Assembly (NCBI GenBank): GCA_031763025.1
Contig: JASSKH010000030.1
Location: 3,355,197-3,419,196 of the forward strand
DNA: 64,000 nucleotides
Source of the DNA: Macrocystis pyrifera
Lineage: Eukaryota > Sar > Phaeophyceae > Laminariales > Laminariaceae
Direction: 5' to 3'
Of the stretch, positions 20,260 to 31,959 are shown one piece after another. The first letter of the stretch is position 1; each line of letters opens with the position of its first letter. Position numbers and translations under genes: made by a program. A model generated the notes under the pieces. It made no database searches, was not told the DNA's origin, and saw only the letters and a program-made list of their open reading frames with translations.

Positions 20260-23200
20260 TTATCGCTCCACGACCACAAGACGATCAGTCGGACGCCCAA
20301 AGTTCCCCTCCTGTTCTTTTACCTCGCTCACCTCGAACTCTGGGAGGCCTCCACCCTTGCCGGCGGAGAAGGCACCTGAGAATCCCATCGCCGACAAGTT
20401 GAGGCTCCCTTTTTTCTTCCTGCCCTTGCGTCCGCCCGCGCCCCCTAACACCACCACGCCCGAACCTGCGGCCGCCCTAGATCCCGACTGGTCTATCCTC
20501 ACCCCGGCTTTCATCGCCGCCGCTCCTGCCTCGGCGCCCAGAAACGTCCCCAAGGCACGTTTCGTCTTGTCTGGCCGCGGGAGGTCACTAGGCCCACCGG
20601 CACCGAGCGGGTTGGTTTTCGTCGTCGTCGTTGTTGTTGCTGTTGTCGGGTTGTCGGTGTCTGCTGGCGAGCGTCCAGGGAAATTTCTCCCGGAGAGCGG
20701 AGGAGACGGGTCGCCGGATACTTGCCGTTTGCGCCGTGAGGAGGTCGGGTGCATCTCCATCTTCTCGAGCTTCGTCTCTTTGCGAGATTTGGCGTCGACA
20801 CTACCACGTGTACCACTACTGCCCTTACTCCTGCGGGTACTGCCGCTGCTGCTACTACTACTGTCGTCGTTGCCATGTCCGTTGTGGTTTCGGGGGGGGG
20901 CGCGACTGCGTTCGGGCTTCGCGTCGCTTTTGGTCTCATTCGTGTTTTTTCCTGGCAGCCCCAGGTTTTCCAAAGCGGTGGCGGTTCTTCCTTTGTCAGC
21001 CGACGTTTCGGGATGCTCCCGGTATGATACATGCGCGATGGTGCTTTTTTTGAACGCTGAGCGTTTCTTGCTGACTCTACCACCTCTACCGCTACCACTA
21101 CCGCCTCCATCACCACCACCACTGCCACTGCCATCACCATTGCGACCGCCATCGCCACGGCCACCGCTACCGTGAGCAGCTACGACAGGCATGGGGTTTC
21201 CGATAGCACCCCCGCCAAGGGGCGGGGATACCCGACTACTACTGCTAGCCGGTGTCGGGCCGTCCGGGTCAGCCGCTGACTCCAGGAGGGCGCAAACTTT
21301 GCGGCGGAGACGTTCCGCAGCGGCGGCTGTGGTGGTGGAGGCACTCACTCCCCCCTCAGTCACTGCCTCGAAACAGGGCAGCAAGGTGCGGGCAATAGCG
21401 GCCAAGCTGACGTCCTCGGAGGCGGCCAACCAGCGAGCGTGCCGCGCTACCGCGTCGAAGAGCTGGAGTCTGCCGGGGAGGCCTTGGCGTCGGTGCTGCG
21501 TGCGCACCTTAGCGGCGGTAACGATACCTGACAGCGATTCCGCGGGTACTATGTCCGACGCCTTAGAAGCAATTAAATCCAGCACCGCCCCGCAGAGGGT
21601 GCCCAGATCGAACTTTTCGAGCTCATTGTGAATATCATGAGCTACCGCTCCCGCTGCCGCCGCGCCGTTTGCCGAGGTTGCCTGCGCGGCCGCCGCCTGC
21701 CGGTCTACGCGGTTCAGTGCGTCGGCCGAGCTATAACCGTCAAGAATGAGGGCAGGCGCGGACGACGACGATGATGTTCCCGCGTCTCGAGCCGCCCCCA
21801 AGGATGTCGTAGCCAGTCTCTCGATTTGCAGCGTCAGGGAAGCGATAGCCCTTGCAGTCGTCGCCAGGGAGCGGGAGGGAACAAGATTATCGGTGGTGTG
21901 TTGATCTTCAGAACCTTTCTCTGAACAGGGTTTCCGGCCGCTCGCGCCATGGCCGCTGCCGCCGCCGCCACCGTTGTCATTAGCGTTTTCTAAATTGACA
22001 GCAGTGTCTTTCGTGAATCCTATTTTCGTGTGGTTTGCCTCGCCGCCTATACGCCCAGCACTCGAAGACGCTTGGGGGTGGCCTTGCCCTCTGGCTTCGT
22101 GGCCGTCGCTGTACGATTCTCCCCCTTCCGCCGTCACCGTCGCTTCCTGGTGTCCCCAACCCGCCCCCGACACTGCCTCCACCACTCCTGCTATTGCCTG
22201 ACTTTCCCCCCTCTCCTTTGTTTTTCCTCGGTTTCGTACTGGCGACGATACCGCTCGATCGAAGGACTCTTGAGACAGCTGGGACGATGAAAATGATGAA
22301 AACGACCCGCCCACTTTGCTCCGACTGAGCGATGCGGCCGTCGGGGGGGGGCGTGGCAAGTCGAGCTCGACGAGCGATTGGCTCTTTTTTTCGGCCACGT
22401 GCAGGGCGTTCCCGCGATCACAGGCGGGCGGCGTCACCGATCGATGCGGCGATATTAGCGGTGGATTTATATTTGAACGGTTTTCCCGAATTTTTTTAAT
22501 CGACGGTTTTGACGCCCCCGCCACGTACGAGTATTCCTCCGGACTTTGGTCGAGCCCGTTTCGTGTGGAGGATGATGTATCGTGGCTCCCGCTTGATATT
22601 GCCTGTACGTTCTTTTGTTGATCTTCCTGCCCTCCCTTCTCCTGCCGGCATGCCGCACGATTCGTTACGCCAATCGAGGCTTCTACTGTTTTCGGTTGTG
22701 CGCCACGTTGCTGCTGCTGCTGTTGCTGCTGCTGCAAAGGACCGACACGGCGACTCCTTTCTCGAGCTTCCATCCCCTTGTCGAGCAGCCGCTCGTCACG
22801 TCTGCTAGAAAACCGCAGCCCCGCGGCACTCATCTCCTTTTCACCTCGCCCGCGACCCTTGCTGCCATCGGCATACGTATTGGCAGGCTCTTCCACACAC
22901 GCATCTCGGCTGTCCACACCACCACCGGATTGGCTGTAGCACCCGTCTCTGTAGCCGCCGTTGTTGTCCCCATCGTGTCGATCGGTATGCCGCTGCTGGC
23001 GGAGGGCTCCTGCCAAGGCGTCGCACCGAGCGGCGCGCCCGGCCTCGTTGGCCGCCTCGACAACGGACAGGAAAGCCTTATCATTGCGGATCGATAAAAG
23101 TTTCCGCTGTGCTCTTCTCAGAGCCAGCTCATTGCGCTCGTGTGTCTGCGTTTGTTTATCACACCATGTGCACGGTTCGGTTTTGGAAGAGGGACAATAG

Positions 23201-26200
23201 GCCGAGCAAAAACAAAAGAAGACGAGGCAGCGCAGTTTGAGGCGGCCGTGCGCAGAGGGTGGGGTTTGATGAAGAGAGAGAAAGCTTCCTTTTTTTTCCG
23301 CGATGTTGTCAACTATTGGAGGTAAATGGTGCGCGACATGGAGCTGTATGCGATATTTATCTGCTACGTACGCATTTGACATTACGCGGACAACTTGTTG
23401 TCAACGTTGGGGATGAGTTTTGCCCCTTTCTGACGACGTCAAACATGAACTGTATGTAGCGAACATTGTGGTTGCTCCAAAAGTTGAATTCCGCGTGTGT
23501 CTAGTAATATCATTTTTTACATTTTCTGTGGTTGCCAGCAATCCGTGGGGGCAGCGATCACTGGTTTCCCGTCAGGGCCTTGCCGACTCGCAGACATGCC
23601 TCAGACGAAACTTCGCATCAAAAACCCATATTCTTCTCGTTGCCGACGGCACAGCATATCTGGGGACGAAATATCGTCAGTTTTTTTGCGGGCAATGATC
23701 GGTAGACAGTTGCCCACCGAATCACCTTCGCAGCGGCAAGCTGGCGTCGCCGTCCTTCAATCGCCTCTTTTAGAGCCTTCTCCTGCTCGAAAATATCCCT
23801 CGCCGCCTTTCGTCGGTGCTCCGTCGTGAACCTCTCCTCTTCAAGAGCGCGCAGCTCCGTTGCTTTTCGGTGCAGCTGTTCTTCCTACGCACACAGGTAA
23901 AAACGTAAGCAGACATCATGATCGGGAAACACGTTCGTCCAATTCCGACTGCCCGTCAGATAAATTAGGTGCATTGCTACCTCTTGATATTTGGAATGGG
24001 TTGCCCACGGGATATAAATCGGCCACCCCGCCTTCAACAAAGACTGCAATGACTGCCGGGCTTATCCCGCGCGCTTGCGCTCAGCGAAAGTTTCCCAAGC
24101 AATACCGACATATTCCGCACACCTAAAAGAGGTAGGGACTCAATCTCAGTCACGGGGAGGTAGAAAACCACGAGGAAAAGGCGGCTGCTGCTGCATAGAG
24201 ACTTACTCTCAGTCACGGGGAGGTAGAAACCACGATGAAAAAAGCTGCTGCTACTGCTGTGCCGTGTGGTGCATACCGTACAGCTCAGCAGATCTAAAAC
24301 GTTGCGGAGAGGCGGTGCAGTGTTCCAAGCAAAAAAGTGATACATAAGGCTGCTTCGCCCAGAAAGCCCAGTGGCGAACTCGCGTGAATTTAGCCTCTAC
24401 TCTTACGTAGGTCTGACGACTCTCCATAGCATACAACTCGTGTGCGGGGGAGAGAGTTGGGTAGCAGGTACTCGGTTGGACAGATTTAGATGCCGAAATA
24501 CATGCATTTATACTGAGCAGAATATTTCAGTTTTCCAACAGGTACTGCCTGCGCGAAAATGACACCGGACTTGTCGATCCGCGAAGTAACGTGCGAACTT
24601 CACACAAGAAAAAAAGCGCGCACCGCAGTTTTGTCAGTCGCAGGTGCATTCACGAATACATAGCCGTGATTTTTATGCGCCGGTTGAAATCAACTATCAA
24701 TATTGACTGACTGTACGTACTCATACGATGTATTGCAAGTACATGGTTTCTATTTTACTTGCAATGCTTTCGCGGAGTGCGCGCGTGAAGGACGAATTCT
24801 AGCCCCGAGCAAACGACTCGGCAGCCCATTGCCCATTCGTACCTGCCATGCCGGGTATAGCTTGTCGGCGACGGACAGAAAACGCTCTGTCTGGCACGAC
24901 AGTCTCTTCCGACTCGCGGATACATCGTAGCTCGCCCTTTCGCCGAAGAAAAGCTCGTTCCTCTTCGTACGTAGGTACCGGTACCAGGTAGGACATGTTC
25001 ATATTTTCCACCAGGTCGATTTTAGAACGGCGGTTTGGTCGGTCACGCGGTGCGGGTAGGGTGGAAGCATGTTGCTAGCAGCAGATGATGCGCTTTAGTT
25101 GTTGATCAAATGGCGTGTCGAAGGCCGCCTAGTAGTAACATTCAGGGAACAATGGCACCAATGATATAGCTGGACTTGACGGATGTCTCTGTGTACTCGT
25201 ACGTAGCGATTATCGCGTTGTTAACCTACCGCAGTATATCATGCCAACATGCATGGTGCCGACTACAACTTTTTTTGCACAGGAAGCACGGGAAGGGTGA
25301 CACCAGCGCAGTATACATGTATGTGTCATGACGTATGTTGACGATCGACGGCGCAAATGGACGACGTCGAACTTTTGTCTACAGTAGTAGGACGAAACAA
25401 AACCCAGCTACGAAAGTAAGCGTGACTCAAGCAAAATGTCCCGAGCAGGTAGCCTGCACAAGTAATAACAGCGCCTACGGGTGACGTATAGTTCCCAACC
25501 GATCAATTACGGTACTCTGTGCGGGTGGCGTAGAGCCTCGCCGTGATACGGTAATTGCCGTACAGGAATATACGAAGGAAAAAGTAAGAGTATGTGACTC
25601 GGATAGAGTTCCGACTTATGATGGTGCGGGAACAGAACTGGAGGGCACACGCCACAGAGTCCCTGAGACCATAGATACAACAACAGCAGCCGTTCCTCGA
25701 TCCTGTTTGTAGGTATTCTTACCTCCCGCAACCGCTCGAAAAGGTTCTGGTTCCGTCTCCGAGCGACACCGCACTGTGCAGCGAATGCTTCTCGAACACG
25801 CCCGAGGCGACGCGTGTGGATGACGCTGAATTCCTAAGCAGGTACGAAAACGTTGAACTCGCCAATTTGGGTGTGGGTATGTTTCCGGCGTATGGATATA
25901 CCTTCAAGGGAACGCAGCTTACCGCCTGAAACGCGCACAATCTCGTACTGCCTGCTCACAGACGCTGTACAGGTATTGAGCACAAGCGACAAGCGACATC
26001 TCTAGTGCCGCCGTACGTACTTACATGTATCAGATATGTGCTCGAGCGGTCACAATAGCCAACAAGGTTTGAAAAACGTACACATACGCTACTGTAGGAG
26101 TAGTATCTTCTGCGGACTATCTCCGCCTTTCTGACAACGAACGGCCGATAGCATTGCCCTACCACCAAACACACCACGCTGCAGTACGTGCCCACAAGTA

Positions 26201-26545
26201 AAACTAATGCCCGCGGCAGCCTATACAGGTTGGCCTGCGGGTCTGGTCGGGTTTGGCCTACAGTAGTCACATATTTTCCTTTTTATTAATAGTGTATAAT
26301 GCTCCAGGATCGACGGATTTCGGATGCGGCATATATGAAATATACCTGGATTTGCAATGTATATTCGCGCAAAAACTTACCTGGGCCGTCGCGAGGCGCA
26401 GCTTGAACCTTTCTTCCAGCATGGCGCGCCTCGCCTCAAGCTCTCTCCGCTGATTTTCGAGCTCGTCGACACAGCTGGTCATGGTGACCAGTCCGCGAAG
26501 AAGAAAGTGACGAAGAACGAGTTCTCCAATGTTCTCGTCGTCGGA
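20260..26545 (-). CDS. Multi-exon coiled-coil protein with long disordered C-terminus
   Basis: Five exons chain on the minus strand with every junction in phase 0: 26,545-26,381 (donor GCCCAG|GTAAGT), 25,833-25,723 (CGGGAG|GTAAGA), 24,962-24,843 (TGGCAG|GTACGA), 23,884-23,726 (GCGAAG|GTGATT) and 23,145-20,260 ending in a stop. Acceptors are ATAG, TTAG, GAAG (weak), GTAG and GCAG. From exon 1 this gives about 1,146 residues. The first four exons and the start of the fifth form a charged helical, probably coiled-coil region (DELENQRRELEARRAMLEER; EKALKEAIEGRRRQLAAAK; RNELALRRAQRKLLSIRND). The large exon then reads low-complexity text with a Q9 run. A helical globular segment of about 95 residues follows (LGTLCGAVLDLIAS ... 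LAAIARTLLPCFEAV, about 21,360-21,640), then a Gly/Ser/Lys-rich tail with basic clusters (GRKGRKKKG), suggesting nuclear or nucleic-acid association. The true first exon and start codon probably lie upstream of 26,545; an ATG at 26,482 is the first in-frame. I do not recognise the family. Confidence 0.68.
24137..24255. repeat. Two-copy ~58 bp tandem duplication
   Basis: CTCAGTCACGGGGAGGTAGA starts two adjacent units, each ending in a GCTGCTGCT run. It lies in the intron between the third and fourth exons of the minus-strand coiled-coil gene. Confidence 0.75.
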
Positions 26546-27079
26546 CTATGGTCCGCTCAAGCACTTCTAAGATATGAGTCGGCACGCCGCCACACATCTA
26601 TCCTCTACCTCAACCGATCATCGCGGTCACGTTTGACGAAAGCAAGTACCTGTTCGTATGGTACAGCTATGATGTACGAACAGCAGTCAGTGACTGTCGC
26701 TGGCGTCCAAATTGGTGCAGGAACGCGACAGGACCTTCACAAAGTTTGCTTTGCTCGCAGGGATTCTGCAATAATACTTGGCGCCTCACAGTCTCAGTTT
26801 GACGCCGGCAACTACGTCGTGCGGCTGATCTTGTCTTTTGTTGGCATCTACCTGGTACCAATTAAGTGTCCCGATCAAACGTGAATGCGTAGCGATCAAG
26901 CGATCGTCAACCTTCGCAGCACATATCATCCGTTGTACGGCATACGTCGAACGCAAGAGATACTTATATATGAAACGGTCAGTAATAAAAATCCCAAAAT
27001 TGCAAAATTTGAAAAGAAAAAAAAAAATCCCAAAGAAGAACGTACGCCATCCAAGTTTATGGAACACCGCTTGAAAAAT

Positions 27080-28346
27080 ATTTTTCAAGCCCGCAGCGTG
27101 GGCCCCTGCGCCTCGAGTACCACTCCCGTACTCAGCAGACTCCATCTGTCAGACACAGAGCGCTCAGCTGCCCTGAATCATCAAGGAATGGAGGAAAAGT
27201 CGGCATTCTTCTCATCACACCCGACGGGGGTCTCCAAGTCCTGGCGTAGTGGAACCACAGGCAGCCAAGTGTCGCAGAATGGAGAGGCATCGGGTCCAGC
27301 ATCGCCCTCAACCCAACGGCCACTCGCGAAAAGGAAGTGCGCTCGAGAGAGCAAGGCAGACACTTGCGGTGAGACTGGCCTCAAACTATGTGCTCCCGCA
27401 CACGCAGTATTGTTGATCGTGCTGCAGGATCGCGGCATCACGCCTTGTTGTCGAGTTGTGTTCTTGTGCATACCTACAGGCAGTAGTAGTACTACATGAT
27501 ACATTATCCCTAGCAAATCGTAACCGAACTCTTCTATCATTATTAGAGGTGTACCCCAGCGAGTACACGCGTTTCAAACAGGAAAGGGGTACTCGGATAA
27601 TTTTGAAAGTGAAACCCGAACTCGTCGCGGGTAACCCGGAGAGAAAACGGGTTCAACGAGTACTCGGGGTAAACCCGGGTACCCGGACAATCCTTTTTCG
27701 TTCACGATCATCAAGGGTTACCTCAAGCGGATGACAGGGCGTACTCGGTACTACGATTTGATGTCGAAACAAAAACTACCAGATTAGACCTATGCCAATG
27801 GAAACGCGAAATCCGAAACTTTTTTTTTTTTACATATTGGAGTGTTTGCGATTTTTTTTTTTTTTAACTTTTACTTCTCTAAAAATTCTCCCGAGGTAAA
27901 TTTTTGAGGTAAATTTCTGAAAAAGCGGCCGGAAAAGACTTTAGCGAAGTAAGGATTTCAGCGAAAGTTACGGTAACTTTTGGCTCTCTGTTTTATTGGC
28001 CTACACGCACCGAGCATTATCCCGACGCAGAACGCAACTCAAATCTCGAAGGATCAAAACACCGAGCATCTTCCATGCCACCATGCTGCTTGCCGTACGC
28101 ATCACGACAACCGCTGGGAGCACAGAGGCTCGAGAGGTGTAGCTTGAGTATAGCGCGCACGAGCGGCGTTGGATCGTGCCAGCGGGTCGCCGCCGCTGCT
28201 ACGGTACACGCTTTCGCCCGCTTGGTGACGACGTGGAGGATGCGTCGTCCCAAAAAAGGACTCGTATTCACACTCCTACTCGTACTCGTGCTCGTAGAGA
28301 GCGCGACAGCATGACAGCTCGTGTATCATTTCGATTTCACCATACT
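27080..28346. other. No recognisable gene
   Basis: At 27,545-27,735 lies a GGGTAACCCG/ACTCGGGTAC-rich segment reminiscent of the tandem array at 3.0 kb. Homopolymer T tracts occur near 27,820 and 27,850. Open frames here lack domain similarity and splice support. Confidence 0.4.
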
Positions 28347-28482
28347 ACGGCTGCTGCAGCAGCAGCAGGCAGCAGCAGCAGCAGCGGCAGCGGCGGCAGC
28401 GGCGTCGGCGTAGCGGAGCGCGCCGGCGCTGTGGCGTGCGTAGGCCGAGCGCAGCAGCAGCAGCAGCAGCAGCAACAGCAAT
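28347..28482. repeat. GCA/CAG-rich microsatellites
   Basis: Interrupted GCA/GGC triplets lie at 28,347-28,412, and a purer CAG/CAA run at 28,451-28,482. They give poly-Ala, poly-Ser or poly-Gln depending on frame. Confidence 0.85.
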
Positions 28483-28619
28483 AAAAAAATGGAAGCTGGT
28501 TGGTTTCTGGTGCTTGCTGGTGCTGGTGCTGGTGCTGACGCTGTTTATTTGTGTTGCTCACGCTGCTCCTAGCTGCGTCTAGCGCCAGCTAGCTGCTATT
28601 GCTGCTTGTAGTCGTGGGA

Positions 28620-29481
28620 TGGCTGTGGTGGCTTCGCGGTCAACTGTGCCGCCGAAACGTTGCTGGGCTGCCGTTGCTTCTTGCACGCTGTTTTTTTTTT
28701 CCGTTCACAGCGTTCGTTCTTTTTTTGTTTGCCACATTGCCTCACCTCCCCACTTCCCTTCTTATTTTCGGAGGCGTCGCCTGCAGGATTTGATTTACCT
28801 CACTCGCAAACACACCGAAATTAGGAAGGGAAGGAAATTCACTTTTTTTAGCGGAAGTGAAGTTCGTTTTTTTTTTACCTCTATCGCAAACACTATTGCT
28901 TTAAAAAAACAGCCGAAAATATCCTCGTACCGCCCGCTGTGGGAAAAAAGGGAAAAAATGTTTGATTTTTTCTTTTCTTTTTTCCAACGGCTGCAGGCGG
29001 CGCAATTTGTTTCCTCTCGTTGCAATTTGTCAACACGCTGATAAAAATCAGCTCGTGCGACGATAGATGCTCGATCTCGATATAGACTCAGCCCAAGGCC
29101 AACCCGCTTGGTGTCGGGCAAGGCCAACGAGTATAGATGACGGCATCGAAGATAGAAAGTGAATACATGCTCTAGGGGGCGAGAGCTTGCCGGCGGCGTC
29201 CTGCGGTATCCTCCCAAACCTGAAAAAAAAAGCCTGTTTTTTGCCATTCGAGACAGATCGAGAAATTTTGTCTTCTGTTTTGTACACACCAGCGGCTATT
29301 TGTTTTTTTATCGTACGCCTGGCCAGCGCCCGCCGCACGTCACTGGCCATTGTGTGAAGACGGTGACCCAAGGGTGGGTCGGAGTCCCTAACGAGCGCAC
29401 TCCGTTCAGAATTCATGACGCAGTCTTGGGTTTTGTCGATCGATGTCTGTCGAGGACTCGGAATCTCGCCGCTTCGAACCA
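28620..29481. other. No recognisable gene
   Basis: T-rich blocks (28,690-29,000) and frames in both directions without domain similarity. Confidence 0.35.
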
Positions 29482-29514
29482 AAGATCGGCCTGAGTTTTT
29501 CTCAGGCCGATCTT
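29482..29514. repeat. Perfect 14 bp hairpin
   Basis: AAGATCGGCCTGAG and its exact complement flank a TTTTT loop. Whether it has a function (RNA hairpin or element end) cannot be told from sequence. Confidence 0.8.
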
Positions 29515-29802
29515 GGCCCAACATCGGCCCCAGATTTGCTTTTTTCGGGCTTTTCCAAAAGTTGGGAACTTTTTTTTTTTCTGAACGTGCCCATAGGAAG
29601 CGTGTTCTATTTTTTTTTGGCGGGTATCTTTGGAATTCAAACTTTTTATTGATACTTCGGGTTGCCATTGGCATAGGTCTTGTAGTATTACGCAGCTTGC
29701 AAAGTTGAGAATCGAACTCACAGCTGACGTATTTCATAATTTTTTTAAATAAAAAGCCTGTTTCCTATGCGGTTCGATTTCGAGCTTCAGGTTTGTATTC
29801 TT

Positions 29803-30600
29803 GAGGGCTTTTCGCGGGTCGGGTCACGGGGTGTTCAAAATGTCACGGGTCGGGTCGGGTCGGGTCGGGTCAGGAAGTGTTCAAAATCTCACGGGTCGGG
29901 TCAAGAAGTTTTCTAATCTCGCGGGTCGGGTCAGGTCGGGTCAAGGGTTCTTCAAATCTCACGGGTCGGTTCGGGTCGGGCCAGGTCGGGTCAAGAGGTG
30001 ATGAAAAGTTCACGGGTCGGGTTAGGTCATGACTCGCGAGAAACGGGTCACTCGCGGGTCGGGCCAGCATGACCCGCGAGTGGTTTTTGGCCCGCCGGTC
30101 GGAGCCGCGCATCCGACTCACGGATCCGACACTTCGAACACTTCGCGCTCTCTCACCCAGAGGCTTATCTCGTACTAATACTCAATAATACTCCTTTGGT
30201 ATACGCGTCAGGTTCAAGCATTAAAACATCGCCGAATCCATATACGCATGCCCACATCCATCCATACCCACGACAGCCAGGCCACATATTGCTGCGGGGC
30301 ACAATAATGAGTATTTGATTGTTTTTGAGTGTCGACCCACGTGCCAGATTCGTGGGTCGAATCCGCGGGTCAAGATAAATCATCTCGCGGGTCAAGGTGA
30401 CCCGACCCGCATGAAACCCGTGTCACGGGCCAATCGGAAGGTGGCGGGTCGGGTCTGGTCGGGTCAGGAGATTTTCAAATACTCACGGGTCGGGTCGTGT
30501 CGGGTCAAGTCAACACGACTCAAAATTTTATGCGGGTCGGGTCGGGCTGACCCGACCCGACCCGACCCGTGAGGTTTGACCTGACCCGCGAAAAGCCCTG
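29803..30600. mobile_element. hAT-like non-autonomous element of GGGTC repeats, copy 1 (798 bp)
   Basis: The termini are GAGGGCTTTTCGCGGGTC and, at the far end, the complement of CAGGGCTTTTCGCGGGTC. They are flanked by GTATTCTT (29,795-29,802) and GTATTTTT (30,601-30,608), an 8 bp target duplication with one mismatch. CAGGG-type ends with an 8 bp duplication fit the hAT superfamily. Both flanks of the interior are dense imperfect repeats of CGGGTCGGGTC with spacers such as TTCAAAATCTCAC. A unique AT-rich core sits at about 30,165-30,330. There is no transposase frame. Confidence 0.78.
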
Positions 30601-30894
30601 GTATTTTTATTTTTGTTCTCTCTTCCTTCTTGCGTTTTGCCTTGTCTCCCTTTTTTTTTTCTTTCCCCGCCCCGCCGTCCGTATGCCGGTATCTTCCTGT
30701 CCTTCGAGTTGCTTCGTCCGTGCGGCAGCTATCTGTCCTTCCTGAGTACGTATGCTTTCCATCTAGCAGCTTTTCTGATCTCCTTGCGTCATTTATATTC
30801 TGTTTCATTGCAGATTTTTTATAGTATTTTTGAGCAGCGGCAGCACTCTTGCAGGACGAACGAGCAGAAGTCGTGCAAGCAGCAGTACCCACCT

Positions 30895-31520
30895 GCAGCG
30901 GCCAGCAGCAGCAGCTGCAGCAGCATGCAGCATGCAGCAGCTGCAGAAGCAGTAAGCAGCAGCAAGCATCAACAGGCAGAAGTGCGGTCTATCTTGCGCT
31001 CCTCGATACTCGCTGTGCAAGCAACGCCGCCACAAAGAGCAGATCGCCCTCCTTCTTCTGAGTTGTCCTCTCTGCCCGAGAAGGAGTCGTAGCGCCGAAG
31101 ATCAAAGTGTGGCGGCAAGGGTGCACGCGCTTGCAGCAGCAGCAGCAGCAGCCGTAAGCAGCAGCAGCGCTTGCAACAGCGCTTGTAGCAGCGCTCGTTT
31201 GAAGCAGCTCTCTTGCTTGCAGCAGCGCTTGCTTGCAGCAGCGCTTACTTGCAGCGGCGTTTGCTTGCAGCAGAGCTTGCTTGTACAGCAGCGCTTGCTT
31301 GCAGCAGCGCTTGCTTGCCGCAGTGTTTGCTTGCCGCAGCGCTTGCAGCAACAGCACGGCAGCAAGCAGAACACTTCCTTGCAGCAGTACAGCAGCAGCA
31401 CACTACATGCACTGGCAATACAGTCCGTGACGTGCAGCAGCAGGTAGCAGAGGCATGCAGGTCAAGCAGGCAACAGAGGCATGAAGCAGCAGGCACCAGA
31501 GGCACGCAGCAGCAGCGACA
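30895..31520. repeat. CAG-rich satellite with 16 bp TTGCTTGCAGCAGCGC units
   Basis: Interrupted AGC/GCA triplets run across the region. Within 31,205-31,360 the 16 bp unit TTGCTTGCAGCAGCGC recurs about eight times with small changes. All six frames stay nearly free of stops as a consequence; poly-Ala, Ser, Gln, Cys or Leu products are artefacts of the repeat. Confidence 0.85.
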
Positions 31521-31959
31521 GCAATTCTTCCCGCAAAAACCTCGCGGTAGCAGACATGGTCGGAGGCCACTCTCGGGGCAAGCTTGGCCAATCCAAAGCG
31601 TCTGGAGTGTTTTCGGCAAACACTATGCACCATTCGAATCTGATATCACGCAAATATGGCGCTACCTGTAAAATAATATGCTATCCAAAAATGCATACGT
31701 ATGTTCGTCATACTTGTGCAAATTTGATTATGCTAAGAGTATTAGTCGTCGGTAACGGGAGAATACATGAGCAAATTTCGTAAAATATTTTATTTTGCGC
31801 AGACACCCCATTACCAGGAAGGAGGTACTCTGCTCTACAGTAGTATACCAACTCATCGATGGTTCTGCTGCTGCTGCTTGCTGTCGTAGATAAGATCTTG
31901 AAATCAGAGACCATGCGAATTTTCGAGTTTGAAAATCTGATGGCCCAGGTCGTCGGATT

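Noticed and set aside
20357-21175. Plus-strand open frame of 272 codons opposite the coiled-coil gene
   Set aside because: It is the antisense shadow of the Gly/Ser-rich large exon (Pro/Leu-rich reading). The minus strand has the consistent exon chain.
26667-26861. Candidate additional 5' exon of the coiled-coil gene (acceptor near 26,770, donor CAG|GTACTT near 26,650)
   Set aside because: The splice sites are plausible, but the frame that reaches the donor contains an upstream stop and the better acceptor gives a frame with a stop before it. Left unresolved.
29803-30600. Telomere repeat tract
   Set aside because: The GGGTC repeats face each other around a core and the unit has transposon ends with a target duplication. 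The unit is not a TTAGGG-type telomeric sequence.
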